64,000 bases of DNA from the NCBI GenBank assembly GCA_027563935.2, contig CM050449.1, positions 54,019,949 through 54,083,948 of the forward strand. Direction: 5' to 3'. The notes beneath the pieces were generated by a model, which worked only from the letters and a program-made list of their open reading frames with translations, made no database searches and had not been told where the DNA came from. This document shows positions 11,801 to 24,100 of this stretch, in pieces. Source of the DNA: Costus lasius. Its lineage: Eukaryota; Streptophyta; Magnoliopsida; Zingiberales; Costaceae. Numbering within the stretch: position 1 is the first letter of the stretch; each line of letters starts with the position of its first letter. The translations under genes and the position numbers were made by a program.

Positions 11801-12304
11801 TTTCTGACACGCGAGCTCTATGCCATATTTAGGGTTTTGACTGGACCATTTTTAGGGTTTTTACCCTCGTTCGCACTCGTTTTTGAGCCGTTCTTGGATT
11901 TTCGATCATCTCCGACCACCTGGGGACGCTGGCGACCTTTCCCGTTCATCTTTCGTCGTCGATTAGGTACTCATTTCACCGATTTTAATGATTTGACGAA
12001 GTTTTTATCAAGTTTCTCCCCTTTCACTCGTTTCTCAAGCATTTTGAGTGATTCTTGTTTTCATTTACTCGTTAGAGGACACACTATCGATCCTTTGCTG
12101 GATTAAGACCGATTTTCGTCACCAATTTGAGCCGAGACCTATAGAACGAATTCAAAATCACTGTTCATCGACATTTACTCTATTTTTCACTCTATTTTTA
12201 GCTGATAATACTTGTAGTACATGTTGATAGGATGCCAATGACTAGATTAAAACTATTATATTGTTATGCATTGAATTATAAGTTTCCAGCTTGAGTTCAT
12301 ACTC
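11801..12304 (+). other. Noncoding spacer before Athila ORF-1-like frame
   Basis: This stretch has several TTTAGGGTTTT-like motifs at 11827-11865 and otherwise no repeat or domain. A short frame at 11837-12106 is open but serine/phenylalanine-rich and shows no known family, so I do not call it a gene. It may be the leader or intron for the downstream ORF; the sequence shows no decisive signal. Confidence 0.5.
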
Positions 12305-12648
12305 ATGGCACTGAGAACAAAGTCAATTTATCCAAGAAGAAAGGGGAAAGCCCCTGCTGAATCATCTCAAACACGGAACCCCCATGGGATCATCTTCAGA
12401 AATGAAATGCAGGAATCCAGATACAACAAAATTTTAGAAAGAAAAATCATCAACGCCAAGTATGCTGATCGAAGAACATTGGAAGCCTTAGGGCTTTATG
12501 AGGACGTGCTTTGGATGCTTGAGAGGATCAAGGCTAAGCAGTTCTTCCAGATGACTCCGTACACTTATCTACCACTTGTTCTGGAGTTCTTGAGCAGCTT
12601 AGTAATTGACTTGAAGGAATTTTCGAATGGACCTGCAGAGGGGGAAAT
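12305..12648 (+). pseudogene. Athila ORF-1/env-like protein, interrupted by copia insertion
   Basis: The frame starts at ATG 12305 with a basic N-terminus (MALRTKSIYPRRKGKAP). It contains RYNKILERKI (about residues 39-48) and a region resembling the Athila ORF-1 family: a leucine-rich LEALGLYEDVLWMLERI (about 59-75) and LVLEFLSSLVIDL (about 91-103). The family has no established function; its position downstream of pol is that of the putative env-like gene. After codon 113 the frame runs into the copia LTR and would stop at 12665-12667. Removing the 12649-63980 insertion (element plus one target-site copy) joins it in frame to 63981-64000, giving the short continuation GEIFSSIYR. The insertion therefore disrupted a frame open on both sides. 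Confidence 0.75.
12644..12648 (+). repeat. Target-site duplication GAAAT (left), outer copia
   Basis: GAAAT directly precedes the TG of the left outer LTR and is repeated directly after the CA of the right outer LTR at 63976-63980. It shows that 12649-63975 behaves as one integration event. Confidence 0.93.
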
Positions 12649-14329
12649 TGTTGGGGTATGCCCTTAAGGCTAATGTTTGAGGCCTTGGGATTCTATGAGT
12701 ATCATGTATATAAACTCTTATGTTTATAAAGGCAATGGTTGTTATTCAGTATGTTACATTGTCTGCTGCAATAAGTGTGCTTCTGAATAATGTCTCAATG
12801 CTGTTCAGCTAGGCTGACATGCTGTAATGTCCTTAGTCGAGATATCTTGGTGAACATGAGACAGCCTTGATATGATTGAGACTAATATGTGTTCTAATCT
12901 TATAGGATGCTTCGAGCATGGAATAAGATGTAGACTCATGGGTACATTGGATGTACTGGACAGACCCTACTAGGATATTCAATTGCTTGTCACAATGTGA
13001 ATAATCCTTGTATGCAACAAGTGGCACATGTCCTCTGACTTGAGATCACTTGTGTTTCTAAATGATGATTGTCATTGTTTTGAGGTAATTCAATATCATT
13101 TGAAACATAATGGTTATAGACTATCTTGGATAATGATCATGAGTCAGGTTAGGACACTAGTGATAGATATAGGATTGCCGTCTCCTTAAGGAGTGTGATG
13201 TTCTAAAGGCCCCCCCCCCGAATGAGATGATTGAGAAAGTGTATGGCCATACCCAGGTGACTATGTTCATCTGATCTAATCATGCTCATCATATTGGAGC
13301 TACAGGCTTGACACGCTTGTCCAATAAGAACATCCAGTGGCAAAGGAAACATGTATGCCTAGTGAAGTGGATTCACACTTGTGCTGTGCTTTGGGAGTAG
13401 TCTTGGAAGACTCTTTCCTTTATATCGGGAGACAGTGATGTGTTGCTAGATACCCCTCACTGATCGTGATAACGTAAGTTATCGTTACCGACATTTAAAG
13501 GAAACCCTCAGGGTCGCACAATTTGATGATATGGCTTACTTAAGCCTGATCGTGTGGACTGAATTGTTGAGGTTCAGTTTTAAGGAGTTTAAACTCTGAT
13601 TGTAAGTGAGATCTGGTCTGATCATGTTTGATTGATTAGGGCTTGAGATCGGTAAGCTTCAATCGAGAGAGATGATTCTAGATCGGTGAGATCAGGAACA
13701 TCATGAGATGAACGGTTAGATCTTGAGCCATTTGGTTCAGAGAGATCTAGACCATGGGCTGTTTTGGTTTGGTCTTTGGACCGAATTGAATTGAATTGAG
13801 TTGGCTTGAACCGGTTCACATATGTGAACGCATGGTTCAAGGCTTAATTGTGTTTGGGCGGTTTTCTTATGGGTGAGCGCATGGCTTCATGACTTTCCAT
13901 ATTTGGAAGTCATGAAACGCCATCTCTTGAAAACGCCTCAAAGATTATGGCCAATTCAATTCATTTTGTCGCCTTGGCTCTTGGAGAGAGTTTCTTCCTT
14001 GACGAGAAGGGAGTTCGGCCAAGCATCTCACGACTTCGACACACGACAAGAAACTTGGGAGCTTCTTGCTAGCACAAGGAACATCCAAGGAGGTAGCCAT
14101 CTCTCATCTAGTGTGCGTTTTCTTTGGAGGAGTGCTTATTTGCTCTCTTGCTTCCAAGCCGCCTCCTTCATCATGGCTATGGTAAAAGATCTTAACTTGA
14201 TCTTTGCAATATAACCAAGTTAATCATATGTATTCATGCAATCGATCTAGTTGAAACCCTAGAAATTTTTCATGCGCCCCCTATTAGGGTTTCACCCCCC
14301 TTTGCGCTCCCCCTTGAAGGGGACTTTCA
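12649..14329 (+). repeat. Left LTR of outer copia, 1681 bp
   Basis: It starts TGTTGGGGTATGCCC and ends GGGGACTTTCA. A perfect-arm palindrome CCCCTTGAAGGGG lies near the 3' end, and an imperfect hairpin occupies 13886-13916 (TTCATGACTTTCC/GGAAGTCATGAA). A TATATAAA at about 12707 lies only about 58 bp from the LTR start. A C-run at about 13209 differs in length from the right LTR. No protein-coding frame is supported. Confidence 0.96.
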
Positions 14330-16172
14330 ATTGGTATCAGAGGTATGGTTTATGCATGAATCATATGATTGCATTGAGTGATCCTTATTTGCGCCAATAT
14401 AGTAGATCTATCACCATGATAACATGCTAGTCATTAGATGTTGGCGCATGTATGATATAGTTGTTTGCGCTAATGTAAAGATCTAATGTTAACATGCGAA
14501 ACTTCATGTTTTAGTTGTTTGCACATGTATGATTGTTTCATGTTGGCGCTTGTTGAATGTATTTGTTAAAGATCATTATATCTTGCGCGCCTATCACCTA
14601 GATCTACATTTGCGCCTGCTATAAACCCTTAGACGGGTTGATGGGGTTGAAGTCACCTCTAGGTTAGATCCAAATAGTCTGATCAGACCATCTGACAGCC
14701 TAGATGGGTTGACCAGGTAGCACCTGTGCGCAAGCACGAGGTGGCTATAGGTCGACTGCATCAAGGGCGTGTAGCGAGGTCTGGTTGAGACAACCTGTGA
14801 ACGCACATGAGTTAGGCCCGGGGTCACACCCGCTTGCTAGAACTCATGAGGTCGTTCAGCCCTTTGCGCATGCATGGTTGACCATTAGGTCAACTCAAGT
14901 CAGTTAGGATTTGGTGCATGCAAGGGCAGTGGATCTGACTAGATGGATGAGTGGATCCCTATCAATGGACCGTTGTAAGGTTATAGGGCACATAAGAAAA
15001 AATAAAATTGATGCCTATGGGGTTTTCAAAATTTTATTTTCTTGTAATAGGATCACATGTTGATTGGATGCCATGGCATATGCTTGTTTATTTCATCTTA
15101 TGTGGGTTGCCCTTTTAATGTGTGCTGTGCTGGGGCCTGTGAGCCTGGATAAAAGTGTAAATTAATTTTATTGTGATCTGCGAATCACATGTTAATTAAT
15201 TTATGAAATGTAATTGACCTGCGTGTCAATCTTGTCTAGATAGATTAAAATGTACCTTTAATCTGACAAGAGCTCAAAGCACACATAGCAAGGCGCATGC
15301 AGCAGTGACTTGACCGGGTGGGCGCACCTGAGCTGCAGAGGGCGCTTGGGCCCTTGTCTGGGCCAGATGAGAGGCAAAAGACCCAAGAAGCAAGTGAAGA
15401 CTTAAGATAACTTAAGGTCTTACCTAGGCTTTATGGGCGTTTACCACATAAGATCATCATGCTTTCTTTTATTGTTTAAATAATTAGAACTGCATGATTT
15501 ATTTATCTTCTGCTATCACCATAGGATTTGCATGATAGTTAAGAAGATAAAAGACCGTTAAAATCCAACGCTAAAATATCAAGCTCGATAGCCTTCTGAC
15601 GCGAAACCTCACTGTTCTGACTATCGTTGGAGCCGTGTTGTACCCACTCAGTGGGCACGTCCATCTATCTTCAGACGGTGTGTGATTTCACCTGCGTGTT
15701 ACAGAGAAGGGATTTATCGCTTCTCGTTGCTCAGCATAGCACGTGGTGGTCCAGGGAGTAGGTCAGGTAAGCTTGACCATGTAGGCTACATATGGGGCAT
15801 ATGTTAGCTATATGGAGGCAGCCATCTGTGGGATCAGAGACTGTGTTGTACCATCTCAGTTGGCACAGTCTGCTGGATTGCCCAGATGAAGGGGAATCGC
15901 ACGGGTTGGCGATTGGCAGGGACTGCCTACCAGAAATTAGTGCTTGTACTCTCTGTGCATCTTATCTCGCCTGAGCGGGACGCGGAGACCAAGTATGAAA
16001 TCTGGATCCCATCTCACTAAAAGAGTGTTACTCTTTCGGACTGTTTTAATGGATTTTTCAGTCAGATAAAATAGTGAGAAAAGAATCTTTCTTAAGTCCT
16101 GGATTGATTCTAGACATTGATACTGACCTTGCTGTTCTTGCATTGTTGTAGATTCCTGCAGCAACGAACACC
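14330..16172 (+). other. Outer copia leader with primer binding site
   Basis: TGGTATCAGAG at 14332-14342, two bases after the LTR, is the initiator-tRNA-Met primer binding site. The remaining 1.8 kb before the gag ATG is noncoding, an unusually long leader. Just before the ATG are a pyrimidine-rich tract and AG dinucleotides (TTGTTGTAG at about 16143-16151 and TTCCTGCAG at about 16153-16161) that would fit a 3' splice site. An intron in the leader is possible but unproven. Confidence 0.8.
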
Positions 16173-19100
16173 ATGAGCTTCAATGTGCGATCCCTACTGG
16201 AAAGGGAGAAGTTTGCTGGGCCAAACTTCTCAGAGTGGTTCGGACACCTTAAGATCGTTCTTAAGGCTGAGAGGAAACTGTATGTCCTCGAGACGGCTGT
16301 GCCGCCTCAACCCGCTGCGAACGCCGCAAGGGCGGTTCGTGAAGCCTATGAAAAGCATGTCAATGATAGCATTGATGTCGCTTGCCTGATGCTAGCGTCT
16401 ATGACGCCACCGCTGCAGTGTCAGCATGAGGATATGTCTGCTATAGAAATTATAGCAAACCTCAAGATGTTGTATGCTGCACAGGCGAGGACTGAACGCT
16501 ATAATTTGACCAAGCTTTTCTTTCAGAGCAAACTGGCTGAAGGGAGCCCAGTGGGAGCTCACGTGCTCAAGATGATTGGGCACAAGGAGGCTCTGGAGAA
16601 ACTGGGGCATACCATCAATCAGGAGCTTGCTGTAGACATTATTCTGCAGTCTCTCCCGCCTTCTTTCGATGCGTTCATTATTAACTTTAATATGAACAAA
16701 ATCGATTGTACTCCGGCAGAGTTGCTGAATATGCTCTTGACTACGGAGGAAACTCTGAAGGGAAAGCCTTCAACCTCTGTCTTGATGTTCCCCTCCAGGA
16801 ACAAGAAGAAGGGGAAGAAGGGCAAGGCCCCTGTCAAGAGTTACAGCAAGGCTCTGAAACAGAAGGTGAAGCGGTCGAAGGACAACAGGTGTTTCCATTG
16901 TGGCCAGCTGGGTCACTGGAAAAAGGACTATAAAGCGCTCCAAGGAGACAAGAAGGGAAGCATCGCTTCTGGCTCAGGTATATTTGTGACTGAGGTCATG
17001 ATATCTTCTTCTTCTATTTCATGGGTGTTGGACACTACATGTGGAGTTCACATTTGTTCAAATGTACAGGAACTCAAGAGAAGAAGACAGGTGGGACAGC
17101 ATGAGGTGGACCTACGAGTTGGAAACGGGGCACGGGTTGCTGCTGTTGCTGTAGGGGATTATTATATCTCATTACCATCTGGCATTGTATTAGAATTAAA
17201 CAATTGTTACTTTGTACCCAGTATTACCAAAAATATTATCTCTATTCCTGCTCTTGTCAGGAAAGGGTTTTCCTTTGAATGCAAGATTTCAAAGTGTTAT
17301 CTTACTCTTGATAATATTGTTTATGCTACTGGTTCAATTAACAATGGGTTATTCATGTTGGACATGGAATATTCTATACAAAACATTGATAATAAGAAAG
17401 CCAAATATGCTGATGACAGCACCTTGCTATGGCATAGTCGTTTAGGCCATATTAACAAGAAGCGCATTAAGCGGTTGCATGATCATGGACTGCTGGGATC
17501 ATTCTCCTATGAGGAGATTGATACATGCAAAGCTTGTTTAATGGGTAAAATGACGAAGGCTCATTTTCCTCACAAAGGTCAAAGGGCTTCAGGTTTACTT
17601 GACCTTATACACAGTGATGTGTGTGGGCCATTTAGTAAACATGCCAGAGATGGCTATTCATACTTCATTACCTTCACTGATGATTTCAGTAGGTATGGAT
17701 ATGTCTATCTAATGAGACATAAGAGTGAATCTTTTGACAAGTTCAAAGAGTTCAAGAATGAAGTATAGAATCAGCTAGGCCGAAATATCAAGGCACTTCG
17801 TTCTGATCGAGGTGGAGAATACCTAAGTCGAGAGTTTACTGACTATCTAAAGGAGTGTGGGATTATCTCACAGCTCACTCCGCCAGGAACACCGCAGTGG
17901 AACGGTGTGTCCGAGAGGAGAAATAGAACGTTACTAGACATGGTTCGTTCTATGATGAGTCAGGCTACTCTACCTTACTCCTTTTGGGGTTTTGCACTGG
18001 AAACAGCTGCAAAGGTACTAAACCGAGTGCCATCCAAGGCAGTTTCAAAGACACCATATGAGCTATGGTATGGGAAACAGCCGAGCTTGACATTTATTAA
18101 GATCTGGGGTTGCGAGGCTTATGTCAAAAAGCTCGCCTCTGGGAAACTGGAGAGCAGATCTGAGAAATGTGTCTTTGTCGGATACCCTAAGGAAACTAAG
18201 GGTTATTATTTCTACGATCCCAAAGAGAACAAAGTATTTGTTGCTCGGACGGCAGTTTTTCTTGAGAAGGAGTTTCTTCTGCAAGAAGCCAGTGGGAGAG
18301 AAATAAAGCTGGATGAGAATCCAGAGGAAGGACAAAGTAGTCAAGCACAGTTGGATGAGCCTGAGCCAGTTGAGCAGGTTATTGAACAACCTGAGGCTCA
18401 GATATCACGGGAACCGCGAAGATCGGGAAGGATCCGTCGACAGCCTGAGCGCTATGACGGAGTCTACATCATTGATAATGATGAACCCCTCACTTATGCG
18501 GATGCGGTCAGTGGACCGGACTCAGCTAGATGGCTTGAAGCTATGCGAGCCGAAATGGACTCCATGTCAGATAACCAGGTCTGGGATTTGGTTGATCCGC
18601 CTCCGGGACTAATCCCGATAGGCTGTAAATGGATCTTCAAGAAGAAGATTGACATGGATGGTAATGTGGTTACCTATAAAGGCAGGCTAGTTGCGAAAGG
18701 TTTCAAACAAATCTACGGGATAGATTATGATGAAACTTTCTCTCCTGTAGCCATGTTCAAGTCTATTCGGATTCTTTTCGCGATAGCAGCATATTACGAT
18801 TATGAGATCTGGCAAATGGATGTGAAGACAGCTTTCCTTAATGGAAATCTGGATGAGGATGTGTATATGACACAACCAGAAGGTTTCACTAATCCATCAG
18901 ATCGTCATAAAATATGCAAGTTAAAGAAGTCTATTTATGGACTTAAACAAGCATCAAGAAGCTGGAATATTCGTTTTGATGAATCAATCTGTGAATTTGG
19001 TTTCATCAAGAACGAAGATGACCCGTGTGTATATAAGAGGTTTAGTGGGAGCGTGATTACTTTCCTAGTCCTCTACGTCGATGATATCTTAATCATTGGA

Positions 19101-19399
19101 AACGATATTCCTGAACTACATGCTGTTAAAGCATGGTTAGGAAAATGTTTCCAGATGAAAGATTTAGGAGAAGCAGCCTATGTGTTAGGTGTGAAGATCT
19201 ACAGGGATAGATCTAAGAGGCTTCTCGGGCTGTGCCAGAGTACTTACATCGATAAAGTCCTGGAGAGATTCCATTTAGAGAATTCTAAAAGGGGACATCT
19301 TCTAGTCAGACATGGTCTGAATCTTTCAAAGAGTCAGTGTCCACAAACACAGACTGAGAAAGATGAAATGGACAATACGCCTTATGCTTCGGCTATTGG
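16173..19399 (+). pseudogene. Outer copia gag-pol, 5' part (gag to RT), nonsense codon and interrupted
   Basis: It starts MSFNVRSLLEREKFAG, identical to the array proteins. It contains gag (UBN2/copia-type), a zinc knuckle, protease, gag-pre-integrase, integrase and RT (LYVDD). There are three lesions. TAG at 17766-17768 replaces the CAG kept in array units (glutamine after KNEV, integrase core). The zinc knuckle reads CFHCGQLGHWKKDY, so its last cysteine (253 in array numbering) is tyrosine. The frame ends in the nested array at 19400, after SAIG at about residue 1076, between RT and RNase H. Protease motif is DTTC where array copies have DTAC. RT residues look intact. It could yield only a truncated 531-residue gag-protease-partial integrase product. 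Confidence 0.95.
19395..19399 (+). repeat. Target-site duplication ATTGG (left), nested array
   Basis: ATTGG directly before TGAAGAG matches ATTGG at 61611-61615 directly after the last CA. Removing one copy plus the array rejoins the outer pol in frame (SAIG to SIMYAML). No copy of ATTGG flanks the internal LTRs: the bases next to them are primer-binding and polypurine sequences. Confidence 0.95.
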
Positions 19400-21128
19400 T
19401 GAAGAGTCCCCTTCAAGGGGGAGCGCAAGCGGATAAAACCCCTTTCAAGAGGGGGGCCGAAACCCTAAGGTAGGGGGCGCATGCAAGTTTGCTAGGGTTT
19501 CATCATATATGATCGCTTACATGCTCATATAATCAACTATGATAAATTGATTGAAGCAAGAGGGAGATTCATACCAACGCCATTGGCTTGGAGGTCGGCT
19601 TGGAAGAAGAGAGCAACTTAGATCTCCTCCAAAAGTTCACACACAAGATGAAGATCGCCTACCCCTTGTGATGCTTGTGCTAGCAAGAATCTTCAAGGGT
19701 CCTTGCCGTGTGTAAGGGGATGAAGAGACGATTTCCTTTTGGCCGAGAGCTCCACTTGCAAAACCACTTCTCATCGTCAACCTCTTGCCCAACCAAGTTC
19801 AAGGCATTGAAGTGAAGACAAGAACGCATATGCGTTTTGGCGTTCAAGAGAAACCGGCCTTGATGACTTTCCATAAATGGATGATCATCAAGCCATGCGC
19901 TTACTCCAACCCAAAACGCATATTAGCATTGAACCAAGCGTTCACCTTTGTGAACCGGTTCAAGCCAACATGTTCCAATCGCATTTGGTTCATGAACCAA
20001 ACCGAAATAGCTCAAGCCATGTGGTCTAGACCATATTGAACCCTAAGGCTCAAGATCTCACCATTCATCTCCTGATGCTCCTGATCTCACCGATCTAGCA
20101 TCATCTCTCTCGATCGAAGCTTACCGATCTCAAGCCCTAATCAATCAAACATGATCAGACCAGATCTCACTTACAATCAGAGATGAAATCCCTTTAAACT
20201 GAATCCAAACAATTCAGTCCACACGATCTGACTCAAGTAAGCCATATCATCAATTGTGCGACCCTGAGGGTTTCCTTTAAATGTCGGTAACGATAACTCA
20301 CGTTATCACGATCAGTGAGGGGTATCTAGCAACACATCACTATCTCCCGATATAAAGGAAAGAGTCTTCCAAGACTACTCCCAAACCACAGTACAAGTGT
20401 GAATCTATTCACAAGGCATGCATGTGTCCCTTGCCACTGGATGTTCTTATTGGACAAGCGTGTCAAGCCTGTGACTCCAATATGATGAGCATGATTAGAT
20501 CAGATGAACATAGTCATCTGGGTATGGCCATACACTATCTCAATCATCTCATCTAGGGGGGCCCTTATAGAACATCACACTCCTTCAACAAGGAGACGGC
20601 AATCCTCTATCTATCACTAGTGCCCTAACCTGACTCAAGCTCATTATCCAAGATAGTCTATAACCATTATCTTTCAAATGATATTGAACTACCTCAAAAC
20701 AATGACAATCATCATTCAGAGACACAAGTGATCTCAAGTCAAAGGACATGTGCCACTTGTAGCATACAAGGATTATTCACATTGTGACAAGCAATAAGAA
20801 TATCCTAGTAGGGTCTGTCCAGTACATCCAATGTACCCATGAGTCTACATCTTATTCCATGCTCGAAGCATCCTATAAGATTAGAACACATATTAGTCTC
20901 AATCATATCAAGGCTGTCTCATGTTCACGAAGATATATCGACTAAGGACATTATAGCATGTCAGCCTAGCTGAACAGCTTTGAGACATTAATCAGAAGTA
21001 CACTTATTACAGCAGACAAGGTAACAACCTGAATAATAACCATGCCTTTATAAACACAAGAGTTTATTACATGATACTGTTACAATCCCAAAGGCCTCAA
21101 ACATTAGCCTTAAGGGCATACCCCAACA
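19400..21128 (-). repeat. Array LTR 1 (3' outermost), 1729 bp
   Basis: On the minus strand it starts TGTTGGGGTATGCCC and ends GGGGACTCTTCA. It has a private T at about 20392, and shares with LTR 2 only a G in TTCACGAAG at about 20928, where the other full array LTRs and the outer element have C. As the array's 3' LTR it would terminate transcripts of unit 1. Compared with the outer LTR, the TATATAAA near the LTR start is altered to TAATAAA. Confidence 0.96.
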
Positions 21129-21139
21129 ATCTCCCACTT
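21129..21139 (-). promoter_or_regulatory. Polypurine tract of array unit 1
   Basis: On the minus strand this reads AAGTGGGAGAT immediately before the LTR. The same sequence lies at 28557-28567, 35985-35995, 46755-46765 and 54183-54193 in units 2, 3, 5 and 6; the deleted unit 4 has lost it. Confidence 0.88.
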
Positions 21140-21148
21140 GCACTTAAT

Positions 21149-24100
21149 CTAATGGTTGAGAAACCTCAAACCCATATTATTACAGTGCTTCTCATGCTTC
21201 TGCTGCGCCAGAGGCTTAGTAAGCGGGTCTGCCAGATTGTCATCTGTATGAACCTTGCAGATTTTGATCTCGCCACGATCAATGATCTCCCGGATCAAGT
21301 GAAACCGTCTCTGTATGTGCTTGGACTTCTGGTGCGACCGTGGTTCCTTTGCTTGTGCGATGGCTCCAGTGTTATCACAGAAGATAACCAAAGGATCAGC
21401 ACTCGAAGGAACAACACCAAGTTCTCTCACGAACTTACGAATCCACACTGCCTCCTTGGATGCTTCTGAGGCTGCAACATACTCGGCTTCTGTTGTGGAA
21501 TCAGCAACAGTTGACTGTTTGAAACTTTTCCACACCACTGCTCCACCATTCAAGGTAAAAACATAGCCTGATTGCGATCGGAAATCATCCTGGTCCGACT
21601 GGAACGAAGCGTCAGTATATCCTTCAATACTGAGTTCTTCCTGACCACCATATATCAAGAACTTATCTTTGGTCCTCCGCAGATATTTTAAAATGTTCTT
21701 GACCGCAATCCAGTGCGCCATACCTGGATTACTTTGGAACCGACTGGTCACGCTTAACCCGTAAGCGACGTCTGGGCGAGTACACAACATCGCATACATA
21801 ATGGACCCAATAGCCGAAGCATAAGGCGTATTGTCCATTTCATCTTTCTCAGTCTGTGTTTGTGGACACTGACTCTTCGAAAGATTCAGACCATGTCTGA
21901 CTGGCAGATATCCTCTTTTAGAATTCTCTAAATGGAATCTCTCCAGGACTTTATCGATGTACGTACTCTGGCACAGCCCGAGAAGCCTCTTAGATCTATC
22001 CCTGTAGATCTTCACACCTAACACATAGGCTGCTTCTCCTAGATCTTTCATCTGGAAACATTTTCCTAACCATGCTTTAACAGCATGCAGTTCAGGAATA
22101 TCGTTTCCAATGATCAAGATATCGTCGACGTAGAGGACTAGGAAAGTAATCACGCTCCCACTAAACCTCTTATATACACACGGGTCATCTTCGTTCTTGA
22201 TGAAACCAAACTCAGAGATTGATTCATCAAAACGAATATTCCAACTTCTTGATGCTTGCTTAAGTCCATAAATAGACTTCTTTAACTTGCATATTTTATG
22301 ACGATCTGATGGATTCGTGAAACCCTCAGGTTGTGTCATATACACATCCTCATCCAGATTTCCATTAAGGAAAGCTGTCTTCACATCCATCTGCCAGATC
22401 TCATAATCGTAATATGCAGCTATCGCGAAAAGAATCCGAATAGACTTAAACATAGCTACAGGTGAGAAAGTTTCATCATAATCTATCCCGTAGATTTGTT
22501 TGAAACCTTTCGCAACTAGCCTGCCTTTATAGGTAACTACGTTACCATCCATGTCAATCTTCTTCTTGAAGATCCATTTACAGCCTATAGGGATTACTCC
22601 CGGAGGCGGATCAACCAAATCCCAGACTTGGTTATCTGACATGGAGTCCATTTCGGCTCGCATAGCATCAAGCCATCTAGCTGACTCCGGTCCACTGACC
22701 GCATCCGCATAAGTGAGGGGTTCATCATTATCAATGATGTAGACTCCGTCATAGCGCTCAGGCTGTCGACGGATCCTTCCCGATCTTCGCGGTTCCCGTG
22801 ATATTTGAGCCTCAGGTTGTTCAATAACCTGATCCACCGGCTCAGGCACATCCAACTGTGCTTGACTACTTTGTCCATCCTCTGGATTCTCATCCAGCTT
22901 TATTTCTCTCCCACTGGCCTCTTGCAGAAGAAACTCCTTCTCAAGAAATATGGCCGTCCGAGCAACAAATACTTTGTTCTCTTTGGGATCGTAGAAATAA
23001 TAACCCTTAGTTTCCTTAGGGTAACCGACAAATATACATTTCTCAGATCTGCTCTCCAGTTTCCCAGAGGCGAGCTTTTTGACATAAGCCTCGCAACCCC
23101 AGATCCTGATAAATGTCAAGCTCGGCTGTTTCCCACACCATAACTCATATGGCGTCTTAGAAACTGCCTTGGATGGCACTCGGTTTAGTACCTTTGCAGC
23201 TGTTTCCAGTGCAAATCCCCAAAAGGAGTATGGAAGAGTAGCCTGACTCATCATAGAACGAACCATATCAAGTAACGTTCTATTTCTCCTCTCGGACACA
23301 CCATTCCATTGCGGTGTTCCTGGCGGAGTCAGCTGTGAGATAATCCCACACTCTTTTAGATAGTCAGTAAACGCATGACTTAGGTATTCACCACCTCGAT
23401 CAGAACGAAGTGCCTTGATATTTTGGCCTAACTGATTTTGTACTTCATTTTTGAACTCTTTGAACCTGTCAAAAGATTCACTTTTATGTCTCATAAGATA
23501 GACATAACCATACCTACTGAAATCATCAGTAAAGGTAATGAAGTACTGATAGCCACCTCTGGCATGTTTACTAAAAGGCCCACACACATCACTGTGTATA
23601 AGGTCAAGTAAACCTGAAGCCCTTTGACCTTTGTTAGGAAAAGGTGACTTCGTCATTTTACCCATCAAACAAGCTTTGCATGTATCAATCTCCTCATAGG
23701 AGAATGATCCCAGCAGTCCATGATCATGCAACCGCTTAATGCGCTTCTCGTTAATATGGCCTAAACGACTATGCCATAGCAAGGTGCTGTCATCAGCATA
23801 CTTGGCTTTCTTAACATCAACACTTTGTATAGAACTTTCCATGTCCAACATGTATAACCCATTGTTAATTGAACCAGTTGCATAAACAATATTATCTAAA
23901 GATAAAACACACTTTGAAATATTGCATTCAAAGGCAAATCCTTTCCTGACAAGAGCAGGAATAGAGACAATATTTTTAGTTATACTGGGTACAAAATAAC
24001 AATTGTTTAATTCTAATACAATGCCAGATGGTAAAGAAATGAAATAGTCTCCTACAGCAACAGCAGCAACCCGTGCCCCGTTTCCAACGCGTAGGTCTAC

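Larger units (their letters stand above)
10192..12648 (+). mobile_element. Athila-like Ty3/gypsy remnant, pol missing; resumes after 63975
   Basis: Between the gypsy 3' LTR and the copia LTR lies a broken element of a different gypsy lineage. It holds the end of gag plus protease (10194-11054), a post-pol-like segment (11055-11360), a degenerate tandem repeat (11371-11800), a noncoding stretch and an Athila ORF-1-like frame (12305-12648). Reverse transcriptase, RNase H and integrase are absent between protease and the 3' region. It is therefore either an internal deletion or a non-autonomous derivative. Its 5' part is beyond the young gypsy element and out of view. The same frame continues at 63981-64000. 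Confidence 0.85.

Noticed and set aside
11837..12106. 89-codon plus-strand frame in the Athila-like spacer
   Set aside because: It is serine/phenylalanine-rich with no domain, adjoins T-rich noncoding sequence, and has no counterpart elsewhere in the window.
12707..12714. TATATAAA as the copia LTR promoter
   Set aside because: It lies only about 58 bp from the LTR start, leaving almost no U3, and is altered in the younger array LTRs. Not supported as the promoter.
13209..13219. C-run length difference between outer LTRs as an age marker
   Set aside because: Homopolymer length is error-prone in sequencing and mutates fast; I excluded it from the substitution count.
13886..13916. Hairpin in copia LTR (TTCATGACTTTCC/GGAAGTCATGAA)
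   Set aside because: It is real as an inverted repeat, but its form differs in the array LTRs and nothing ties it to termination or packaging.
21071..21469. Plus-strand frames overlapping the array polyproteins (about 60-147 codons, recurring every 7428 bp)
   Set aside because: They are antisense shadows of the conserved pol frame. Their recurrence reflects the array period, not selection.
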